A stretch of DNA of 5,859 nt. Source: CAZTLI01 sp964614375 (lineage in GTDB: Bacteria; Chloroflexota; Anaerolineae; Aggregatilineales; Phototrophicaceae). Position 1 is the first letter of the stretch; every line of letters begins with the position of its first letter. The stretch covers positions 1-5,859 of the forward strand of contig CAZTLI010000361.1 in assembly GCA_964614375.1 (NCBI GenBank). Direction: 5' to 3'. The notes beneath the pieces were generated by a model. It saw nothing but the letters and a program-made list of their open reading frames with translations, was not told where the DNA came from and did no database searches. The translations under genes and the position numbers were made by a program. Below, in pieces: positions 1 to 5,859 of the stretch.

Positions 1-2006
1 ATGTGCCCGGTGGTGTGAATTTTTCGGTTTTTTCGCGGCATGGCACGGCCTGTACACTGGTGTTGTTCAAACGCGGGCATGATGAGCCGTTCGTCGAGAT
101 TCCATTCCCAGTCGAATTTCGCGTTGGCGATATTTATGCGATGATTGTTTTCGACCTCGACCACGAGACGACGGAATATGGCTTTCGCATGGCGGGGCCA
201 TATAACCCGCCGCTCGGTCACCTGTTTAACGAGGCGGTGGTACTGGTTGACCCTTACGCCAAAGCCATTAGCGGGCAAGAAGTCTGGCGAGAGCGCGCAA
301 ATCCCCACCGGTCGCGGATTATCTATGATGACTTTGATTGGGAGGGCGATACCCATCCCCGAATCCCGATTGAAGATTTGGTGATATATGAAATGCACGT
401 TCGGGGTTTTACGCAGCACCCCACATCAGGCGCGAAGTATCCGGGCACATTTGCCGCTATCCGCGAGAAAATCCCCTATCTGAAGGAACTCGGTGTCAAT
501 TGTATCGAACTCATGCCCATCTTCGAGTTTGATGAATTGGACAATATCAATGTCAACCCCTTCACAGGTGAGCAGCTCGTCAATTATTGGGGCTATAACA
601 CCATTGGCTTTTTTGCGCCGAAAGCCGGATATGCCGCCACAGGTTCGTTGGGTATGCAGGTCGATGAACTCAAAGCGACGATTAAAGCCCTGCATCGTAA
701 CGGTATCGAAGTGATTCTGGATGTGGTGTTTAATCACAGCGGCGAAGGCAATGAAAGAGGCAATACCGTCTCGTTTCGCGGGTTGGATAACAAAATCTAT
801 TATCTGCTGGATTCTGAAGGGCGTTACCTGAACTATAGTGGCACAGGTAACACGATGAATTGCAATCATCCGGTTGTCCGCTCATTCGTCCTGCATAGTT
901 TGCGCTACTGGGTTTCTGAGTATCATATCGACGGCTTTCGTTTCGATCTGGCGTCGATTATGGGGCGCGATATGCGCGGCAGGCCGCTGACCAACCCCCC
1001 ACTGCTGGAAATGCTGGCGCTCGATCCGGTGCTGGCGGATTGCAAGCTGATTGCCGAAGCGTGGGATGCCGGTGGGTTGTATCAGGTGGGGACATTCCCC
1101 AATTATGGGCGCTGGTCGGAATGGAACGGTAAATATCGCGATGCCATTCGCCGCTGGGTCAAAGGCGATGAAGGACTGGCGTGGGAAGTGTCGCAGCGGA
1201 TTCAAGGGTCGCCCGATATGTATGCTGAACGCGGCCCGTCTGCATCGGTTAATTTTATCACGGCGCATGATGGCTTCACCCTGTATGACCTTGTGTCCTA
1301 TAACCAGAAGCACAACGAAGCCAATGGCGAAAATAATCAAGATGGTGCGAACGATAACTATAGCTGGAACTGCGGCGTTGAGGGACATACGAAAGATGCG
1401 TCCGTCAATGCCCTGCGGATGCGGCAGATACGGAACTTCATCGCTATTTTGATGGTCAGTCAGGGTGTGCCGATGATTCTCATGGGAGATGAAGTCGCGC
1501 ATACGAAAAACGGCAATAACAACACCTACTGCCACGATAATGAACTTAACTGGTTTGACTGGTCGCTGCTGGATGCTCACGCAGACCTGTTCCATTTCTT
1601 TAAGCAGATGATTGCTTTTCGACATACGTATGAGGTATTACGCCAGCAAGACTATTTTCCGCATCAAGGGTGTATACAAAGCAGACATGCCGATATGAAC
1701 TGGCACGGTGTGCGCGCGTGGCAGCCCGATTGGGGCGACTATGTATTGACGTTGGCGTTTAGTGCCTGTGACCCATCGACCAATCAATATCTCTACGTGG
1801 CGATGAATATGCACTGGGAAGACCATCGCTTTGAGCTGCCTAATCGTCCTGAAAATGACATCATCTGGCGACGATTTGCCGATACATCGCTGCCCTCACC
1901 GCGTGATATTTGTGAACCGGGTGCAGAAACCCGCCTCAAGAATCAGACCTTTTATGATGTCGAGGCGCGCTCGGTGGTGATTCTCGTGGGGCAGCGCCCT
2001 GAATGA
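1..2006 (+). CDS. glgX: Glycogen debranching enzyme GlgX (isoamylase-type, GH13), 5'-truncated by window edge
   Basis: Hydrolyses alpha-1,6 branch linkages of glycogen, acting in the cytoplasm after phosphorylase has shortened the outer chains. Numbering from the first complete codon (GTG at 3, probably an internal Val), residues 1 to about 110 form the N-terminal beta-sandwich of isoamylases (CBM48-like, starting PGGVNFSVFSRHGT). The GH13 barrel follows: YEMHVRGFT near 130, region I DVVFNH (240-245), region II GFRFD with nucleophile D315, region III IAEAW with acid/base E352, region IV TAHD with H422/D423. The GlgX/isoamylase signatures YNQKHNEANGENN and MGDEVAHTKNGNNN are also present, then a C-terminal beta domain to residue 667. 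All catalytic residues are intact. Family proteins are about 660-720 residues and normally have 15-30 residues before the GGVNF motif, so the true start lies left of the window. The ATG at base 1 is in another frame and stops at once. It converges on the M20-like gene. TreX/isoamylase is the alternative name; the family is certain. Confidence 0.95.
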   Translation, partial: VPGGVNFSVFSRHGTACTLVLFKRGHDEPFVEIPFPVEFRVGDIYAMIVFDLDHETTEYGFRMAGPYNPPLGHLFNEAVVLVDPYAKAISGQEVWRERANPHRSRIIYDDFDWEGDTHPRIPIEDLVIYEMHVRGFTQHPTSGAKYPGTFAAIREKIPYLKELGVNCIELMPIFEFDELDNINVNPFTGEQLVNYWGYNTIGFFAPKAGYAATGSLGMQVDELKATIKALHRNGIEVILDVVFNHSGEGNERGNTVSFRGLDNKIYYLLDSEGRYLNYSGTGNTMNCNHPVVRSFVLHSLRYWVSEYHIDGFRFDLASIMGRDMRGRPLTNPPLLEMLALDPVLADCKLIAEAWDAGGLYQVGTFPNYGRWSEWNGKYRDAIRRWVKGDEGLAWEVSQRIQGSPDMYAERGPSASVNFITAHDGFTLYDLVSYNQKHNEANGENNQDGANDNYSWNCGVEGHTKDASVNALRMRQIRNFIAILMVSQGVPMILMGDEVAHTKNGNNNTYCHDNELNWFDWSLLDAHADLFHFFKQMIAFRHTYEVLRQQDYFPHQGCIQSRHADMNWHGVRAWQPDWGDYVLTLAFSACDPSTNQYLYVAMNMHWEDHRFELPNRPENDIIWRRFADTSLPSPRDICEPGAETRLKNQTFYDVEARSVVILVGQRPE

Positions 2007-2010
2007 TGGA

Positions 2011-3234
2011 TTAAGCCAATAACCGTAAAATGGTATGTAGCAACACCCGTACTTCGTCAACCACATGACGAATGAGGACATAATCTGTCCCTAAAAGACC
2101 ATCGCCACCACTCGCGCCATACATCACGGTTGGTACGCCGCGCGCGATGAGACCCCCTGCGTCAAATGCCCCGCCGCCATACACAATAGCGACAGCTTCT
2201 CCATGTATATGCTGATGGACATTCTGTAACACCTGTACGCCGGGTTCTGTGGTGTCCACCAGCGCCGGGAGCATGGTCACGCCCTGTTCTACCGTGACTT
2301 GATATGGCGCAAGATCACCGATGATGCCGCGTATTTCTTCGAGAGCATCAACGGTGTTATCACCTGGAATCAACCGTCTATCAACGGTGATATAGGCGTC
2401 GGACGGCAGGGTATGGGGCGCAACGGGTTCATAGCGTATCTTATAAGCGACGGCATGACGACCTCCTAGCAGCGGATGCGTATCTGTCCATGATAGCTGC
2501 TTGAGACGATTCAATACTTCGTTCGCACCATCTATTGCACTTAACCCGGCTTGCGGTGAACTGGAATGTGTCGCCCTGCCCCGCACATGGATATTCACAT
2601 CGACTCGCCCACGATTGCCCAGCCACAATTTCATATCCGTCCCAATCTGGATGATGCAGAATTCGGGTTTTTCATCGAGCGTATCCAGAATCGCTTCTGA
2701 ACAGGCATGGCTGCTGCGCCCTTCATTATTAATCGCCCAGTACAGGCGACCTTTGAGGGGGACAGCCTGCGTATGGAGCAATTTCAAGACCGCCAGCATC
2801 ACCGCTTGATGGGCTTTGTTCTGGCTCACGCCTTGCCCGAAGACGGCGGGTTCATCGTGCCCAAAATCGCGCGCACTGCCCACATGCCCGGAAAAGGGAT
2901 TGTCCATGTGGTTGAAATGCTGTGTGGGCGTATAGTTTTGAATCAGCAGGACTCGCCCACTCGTGCCAAGACCAGCCCGCACGACCAGATTATTACGCGG
3001 TGCGTCAACGAGGTCATAATAGCCAAGCTGCACCAATTCGGGTCGCAAGCTGTTTTGCACATACTGCACCAGTTTGGGGTCATCCGGTTCGATGAAGGTC
3101 TCATAACCGAGGGGCACTTGTGTTGGAATCTGTGCCAAACGACTGAGCATGTTGACCAGATAGGGTTTATCAAATCCTTGCGTGAAGTGGGTATCGGCTG
3201 TCTGGGCAAGATTGTGACTGTTTGCATCTTTCAT
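2011..3234 (-). CDS. M20-family amidohydrolase/peptidase homologue with degenerate metal site (possible pseudoenzyme)
   Basis: A 407-residue protein with no signal peptide or membrane segment, so probably cytoplasmic. The length is normal for the M20 (ArgE/DapE/CPG2) family. Kept family features: the N-terminal LxxIPT segment (33-38), the lid/dimerisation domain opening with LGNRGRVDVNIHVRGRATHSSSP (205-227, including the conserved H223) followed by GLSAI, the DRRLIPGDNT strand (285-294), and the C-terminal YGGGAFDAGGL...GVPTVMYG (352-373). Family catalytic positions appear lost: HxD is N100-Y101-T102, the bridging Asp of GxGxxD is Q138 (FGQGVSQNK), the Glu-Glu pair is N170-E171, the IxxEPT acid is Q196/I197, and no His lies at the final ligand site (about 380). 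ATG at 3234 is the start; it follows the LLM stop by 9 bases, with only a weak GAG ribosome site 8 bases ahead. The pair is probably an operon. Fold assignment is confident; activity and substrate are unknown. Annotating it as an active dipeptidase or deacetylase would be unsafe. Confidence 0.85.
   Translation of the reverse strand: MKDANSHNLAQTADTHFTQGFDKPYLVNMLSRLAQIPTQVPLGYETFIEPDDPKLVQYVQNSLRPELVQLGYYDLVDAPRNNLVVRAGLGTSGRVLLIQNYTPTQHFNHMDNPFSGHVGSARDFGHDEPAVFGQGVSQNKAHQAVMLAVLKLLHTQAVPLKGRLYWAINNEGRSSHACSEAILDTLDEKPEFCIIQIGTDMKLWLGNRGRVDVNIHVRGRATHSSSPQAGLSAIDGANEVLNRLKQLSWTDTHPLLGGRHAVAYKIRYEPVAPHTLPSDAYITVDRRLIPGDNTVDALEEIRGIIGDLAPYQVTVEQGVTMLPALVDTTEPGVQVLQNVHQHIHGEAVAIVYGGGAFDAGGLIARGVPTVMYGASGGDGLLGTDYVLIRHVVDEVRVLLHTILRLLA
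2053..2072. repeat. Short perfect inverted repeat near the convergent gene ends
   Basis: TTCGTCA (2053-2059) and TGACGAA (2066-2072) are perfect complements around a 6-base loop, giving a 7-bp hairpin on either strand. It lies inside the last codons of the M20-like gene (coding IRHVVDE) and 46 bases past the glgX stop. There is no T-tract, so it is not a standard intrinsic terminator. It may be chance or a 3'-end-stabilising hairpin for the glgX transcript. Confidence 0.4.
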
Positions 3235-3243
3235 CGCAGATAC

Positions 3244-4254
3244 TCATCGCTCGCCAATGCGGTCACGGAAGGCGGGCATGACTTCACTGATGCAGCGTTC
3301 TAATTGCCCAATCTGGTCAGGTGCGGCAAAGCGTAAAACCGGCGTGGTACAGCCCGCATCAATGAATGTGCTGATTTTGTCGATGACGGCTTGTGGCGAC
3401 CCGTGCGCTAGCCAGTGTTCGAGGATGTAATCGTCTATTACGCCTGTACCATAATAATGAAGGAAGAAATCAAGCGCCTCCTGTTTGGCGGCTGCGGCAT
3501 CATCGTTGATATTGACCATCAGATGCACTTGCGAGTCGGTAATCTGGTCAGCGCGGTTGTATGCGGCGGCATACTCGCGGATACGCTGCCAGCGCGCCCC
3601 AAATATCTCCGGCGGCGTCACATCAGACTGCCAGCCATCTGCCAAACGGGCGACGCGGCGTAATGCGCGTTCTTCAGTTTCATTCGATGCAGTCCGCGGC
3701 GGATTGACGGCGATATAAATCGGTGTGGGCTGCTGAACGGGTTTCGGCAGCACATTCACAGCTTCAAAGCTATAGTATTTGCCCACATGCGTAACCGATT
3801 GCTCGTTCCAGAAGCGGCGCAGCAGTTCGATACCTTCTTCCATGCGCTCTACTCGTTCGCTGGAATCCATCCCCATCGCTTTCCATTCAGCCGCAAACTG
3901 TGGCCCCAGGCTCGCCGCCCCACCGATACACACGGCAATCAGCGCTCGCCCACCGGAGACTACATCCAGACTCGCCCACTGAATCGCTAACGGAATCGGA
4001 TGGCGCAATGGAAAACTTGCGAAACAGATTGTGCCGAGTTTGACTGTGTTTGTCCGGGCTGCCACCGCCGAGAGCAGCACAATCGCTTCCAGACGGGGTT
4101 TTGAGAGCAAATTATCGCCCACCCAGATGCTGTCGAAATAACCACTGGCTTCGGCCTTCTCTGCGGTTTTCAGCAATAATTCCACTGGCGTGCCGAACAA
4201 CACCGCGCGATTAGGCAGGCTCAATCCAAAACGTAAAGGTTGTGAAAGAGTCAT
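3244..4254 (-). CDS. Luciferase-like monooxygenase (LLM) family flavin/F420-dependent oxidoreductase
   Basis: A 336-residue, single-domain TIM-barrel protein of the bacterial-luciferase superfamily, whose members use FMNH2 or coenzyme F420 to oxidise or reduce small organic substrates in the cytoplasm. Family landmarks in order: strand 1 LRFGLSLPN (7-15), helix AEKAEASGYFDSIWVGD (31-47), AARTNTVKLGT (65-75), RHPIPLAIQWASLDVVSGGR (84-103), the long helix ERVERMEEGIELLRRFW (133-149), HVGKYYSF (156-163), and LPKPVQQPTPIYIAV (169-183) with ADGW (205-208). The usual LGVGxG after SGGR reads IAVCIGG here (106-112), a modest deviation. Length is typical. ATG at 4254 is chosen because AGAGGA lies 4 bases upstream. 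Upstream is a terminated gpmI, so transcription probably starts in the 4255-4337 gap; downstream, the M20-like gene follows after 9 bases. Cofactor and substrate cannot be read from the sequence; LLM subfamilies are notoriously hard to separate. Confidence 0.9.
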   Translation of the reverse strand: MTLSQPLRFGLSLPNRAVLFGTPVELLLKTAEKAEASGYFDSIWVGDNLLSKPRLEAIVLLSAVAARTNTVKLGTICFASFPLRHPIPLAIQWASLDVVSGGRALIAVCIGGAASLGPQFAAEWKAMGMDSSERVERMEEGIELLRRFWNEQSVTHVGKYYSFEAVNVLPKPVQQPTPIYIAVNPPRTASNETEERALRRVARLADGWQSDVTPPEIFGARWQRIREYAAAYNRADQITDSQVHLMVNINDDAAAAKQEALDFFLHYYGTGVIDDYILEHWLAHGSPQAVIDKISTFIDAGCTTPVLRFAAPDQIGQLERCISEVMPAFRDRIGER

Positions 4255-4258
4255 TGTG

Positions 4259-4264
4259 TCCTCT
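4259..4264 (-). promoter_or_regulatory. Ribosome binding site of the LLM gene
   Basis: AGAGGA on the minus strand lies 4 bases before the ATG at 4254. It is a good anti-Shine-Dalgarno match at slightly short spacing, and it fixes the start codon choice for the LLM gene. Confidence 0.7.
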
Positions 4265-4271
4265 TGTAAGA

Positions 4272-4303
4272 AATATAACTATCCACAGAGTGTACTGAAT
4301 CAA
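4272..4303 (-). promoter_or_regulatory. Weak candidate sigma70-type promoter for the LLM-M20 pair
   Basis: Between the gpmI terminator and the LLM ribosome site, the minus strand has TTGATT (4303-4298) as a possible -35 and an AT-rich block: TAGTTA (4281-4276, spacing 16) or TATATT (4277-4272, spacing 20, too long). Neither pairing is close to consensus at ideal spacing. The location is right because this is the only non-coding DNA ahead of the operon, but the exact boxes are a guess. Nothing resembling a riboswitch or clear operator palindrome was seen in the 4255-4337 stretch. Confidence 0.25.
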
Positions 4304-4337
4304 ACGCTACCTGTGCGAATCCAGTGATAAGCCCAAC

Positions 4338-4362
4338 AAAAAACAGGGCAAGTGTGCCCCGT
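4338..4362 (-). terminator. Intrinsic terminator of gpmI
   Basis: On the minus strand, starting 24 bases past the gpmI stop, ACGGGGCA (4362-4355), loop CACT (4354-4351) and TGCCCTGT (4350-4343) form an 8-bp stem with a single G-T pair, followed directly by a run of six T (4343-4338). A competing stem from an upstream ACAGGG copy (4369-4364) could also pair with CCCTGT. GC-rich stem, tight loop and T-tract are classic for Rho-independent termination. It should isolate gpmI transcription from the LLM-M20 pair. Confidence 0.85.
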
Positions 4363-4386
4363 TCCCTGTCCTGTTCGCTGTCGGGT

Positions 4387-5859
4387 TTATGGCAATCGCC
4401 GCGCTTTGATGAGGCTGCGCCCGGTCATTTCTGGCGGTTTCTCCATGCCCATCAAATCCAGCACTGTCGGCGCGATGTCTGCCAGCTTGCCATAGGTATA
4501 GGGTTCGTAGTAACTGCCGTCGCCGCTGACGATAAACAGCGATACTGGCCCCACAGTATGATAGGTATGGAGGTCGCCCGTGGCTTCATCGATCATGCGT
4601 TCACAATTGCCATGATCCGCTGTGACAATGGCGATTCCCCCCTTTGCCAGCGCCGCATCTACCAGCTTGCCACTGCATTCATCGACTACTTCTACAGCCT
4701 TTATCGCCGCTTCCAGTGAACCCGTGTGCCCGACCATATCGGGATTGGCGAAGTTGATGAGGATGAAGTCGTCATCGTGCGATTCGATGCGCTTGAGGGT
4801 CGCAGCAGTCAGTTCATAGGCGCTCATTTCAGGCTGCAAGTCATACGTGGCGACTTTCGGTGATGGGATGATTTGACGGTCTTCGCCGGGGAACGGCTCT
4901 TCTTCGCGTCCATTGAAAAAGAATGTCACATGCGGATATTTTTCTGTCTCAGCAGAATGATATTGTGTTTTGCCATGTTTACTAATCCATTCCGCCAGTG
5001 TATTGGTCAGATATTCCACCGGAAACAGGATTTTGACAGGCAGCCCTTCGATGTATTCGGTGAAGGTGATGATGTCCAGATTGTCGATATGCTGGAAGTA
5101 GTCTGCGCCTTCAAAATCCTCCAACCGAAATGCCTGCACAATCTGACGCATCCGATCCGCACGAAAATTATAGAAAATCAGCACATCACCCGACGCAATT
5201 CCGGGCAAATCATCCCCACCCACCACTGTCGGGACGATGAATTCGTCGGTCACATCGGCAGCATACGACTGCTGAATCGCTTCGGCAGCGGTTGCGGCCT
5301 GATGCTCACTGTTGCGGAAGGCCATTGCGTCGTAGGCTAGCTGTGTGCGCTGCCAGCGTTTATCCCTGTCCATCGCATAATAACGTCCGCTGACAGTGGC
5401 GATACGTCCGTTATCAATCTTCGTCATATAGTCCTGCAAGTCACCCAGGAAACCAATGCCGCTGTTAGTCGGTGTGTCGCGCCCATCGGTAATCACATGA
5501 ATGACCGGATTAATGCCCTGTTCTTTTGTGATGTCCAGCAGCGCGTACAGGTGATTGATGTGACTATGAACGCCACCCGGCCCCAACAACCCAAACAGGT
5601 GAACAGTGTGCCGATTGGATTTGGCTTTCTGCAACGATTTGACCAAATCGGGATTTTTCGCCAGTGTGCCGTCACGGATGGCGATGTCGATGCGGGTGAT
5701 GTCCTGATAGACGACGCGCCCCGCCCCTAGATTCAAGTGTCCGACTTCGGAATTGCCCATCTGGTCGGGCACGAGGCCAACAAATTCACCCGATGTATGG
5801 ACGATGCAGCGTTCGAGTGTTCGCATCCAGCGGTCTTCATTGGGCGTGTGTCCCTGTAC
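4387..5859 (-). CDS. gpmI: 2,3-bisphosphoglycerate-independent phosphoglycerate mutase, N-terminus beyond right edge
   Basis: Interconverts 3- and 2-phosphoglycerate in glycolysis/gluconeogenesis through a phosphoserine intermediate with two Mn ions; alkaline-phosphatase fold, cytoplasmic. The frame is open to the right edge (codons for VQGHTPNEDRW precede the first in-window Met at 5826, which is internal). Numbering from that Met: catalytic Ser S26 in QMGNSEVGH; substrate-site H87 (GGVHSH), R116/D117 (TDGRDT), R148 and R154 (SGRYYAMDRDKRW), R222/R225 (FRADR), K296; metal ligands D363/H367 (NPDMVGH), D404/H405 (TADHGN), H423 (HTYHT). These match the Bacillus stearothermophilus enzyme with an offset of 36-40 residues, so about 25 residues, including the first metal-binding Asp (DGWG motif), lie outside the window. 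Full length would be about 515, usual for the family. No defect is visible. A strong terminator follows 24 bases after the stop, so it does not appear to share a transcript with the LLM gene. Confidence 0.96.
   Translation of the reverse strand, partial: VQGHTPNEDRWMRTLERCIVHTSGEFVGLVPDQMGNSEVGHLNLGAGRVVYQDITRIDIAIRDGTLAKNPDLVKSLQKAKSNRHTVHLFGLLGPGGVHSHINHLYALLDITKEQGINPVIHVITDGRDTPTNSGIGFLGDLQDYMTKIDNGRIATVSGRYYAMDRDKRWQRTQLAYDAMAFRNSEHQAATAAEAIQQSYAADVTDEFIVPTVVGGDDLPGIASGDVLIFYNFRADRMRQIVQAFRLEDFEGADYFQHIDNLDIITFTEYIEGLPVKILFPVEYLTNTLAEWISKHGKTQYHSAETEKYPHVTFFFNGREEEPFPGEDRQIIPSPKVATYDLQPEMSAYELTAATLKRIESHDDDFILINFANPDMVGHTGSLEAAIKAVEVVDECSGKLVDAALAKGGIAIVTADHGNCERMIDEATGDLHTYHTVGPVSLFIVSGDGSYYEPYTYGKLADIAPTVLDLMGMEKPPEMTGRSLIKARRLP

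Noticed and set aside
1..18. ATG at base 1 as the start of glgX
   Set aside because: It is in a different frame and reaches a TGA after five codons; the glgX frame is open through the left edge, and the family has more residues before GGVNF.
882..1625. 247-residue open frame on the minus strand inside glgX
   Set aside because: It lies wholly opposite a gene with intact GH13 motifs; its composition is typical of an antisense shadow and shows no recognisable domain.
2011..3234. M20-like gene as a frameshifted pseudogene
   Set aside because: The single uninterrupted frame keeps family motifs from N- to C-terminus; missing catalytic residues are point replacements, not a frame change.
2707..3303. 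198-residue plus-strand open frame across the M20-like gene and the LLM 3' end
   Set aside because: It overlaps two supported genes on the opposite strand and has no family motif or ribosome site.
4873..5340. 155-residue plus-strand open frame opposite gpmI
   Set aside because: It is antisense to highly conserved gpmI coding sequence; no independent coding evidence.
5824..5826. ATG at 5826 as the start of gpmI
   Set aside because: In-frame codons upstream give GHTPNEDRW, the expected family sequence before this point, so the Met is internal and the gene continues past the window.

Overview
This window holds four protein-coding genes and almost no spare DNA. Two genes are cut by the window edges. 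There are no RNA genes, mobile elements, CRISPR arrays or phage signs. Base composition looks even, roughly 50% GC or slightly above. The gene types (an isoamylase-type glycogen debranching enzyme, a luciferase-like flavin/F420-type oxidoreductase, a cofactor-independent phosphoglycerate mutase) and the flavour of the protein sequences suggest a free-living bacterium, perhaps Chloroflexota (Anaerolineae-like). That placement rests on recalled family resemblance, not on a search, and is tentative.

Layout. Positions 1-2006 (+) carry the glycogen debranching gene glgX, lacking its first residues. It converges, with only 4 bases between stop codons, on a leftward gene at 2011-3234 (-) that encodes an M20-fold amidohydrolase/peptidase homologue. 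Nine bases upstream of that gene is a luciferase-like monooxygenase (LLM) gene at 3244-4254 (-); the pair reads as a two-gene operon. A 132-base gap (4255-4386) holds a good Shine-Dalgarno site and perhaps a promoter for the LLM gene. It also holds a strong intrinsic terminator for the gene upstream, gpmI (4387-5859, -), whose N-terminus lies beyond the right edge.

How the genes fit together. glgX (trimming glycogen branches) and gpmI (3-phosphoglycerate to 2-phosphoglycerate in glycolysis/gluconeogenesis) are central carbon genes with all visible catalytic residues in place. The LLM-M20 pair between them has no obvious link to glycogen or glycolysis and is probably a separate transcription unit.

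The observation most worth pursuing is the M20 homologue. Its reading frame is intact and the fold, lid-domain and C-terminal family motifs are well kept. Yet almost every metal-binding and catalytic residue of the M20 family seems replaced (HxD to NYT, bridging Asp to Gln, Glu-Glu to Asn-Glu, and the last Glu/Asp and His also missing). It may be a non-hydrolytic M20 pseudoenzyme, or an enzyme with a rebuilt active site, co-transcribed with a flavin-type oxidoreductase.
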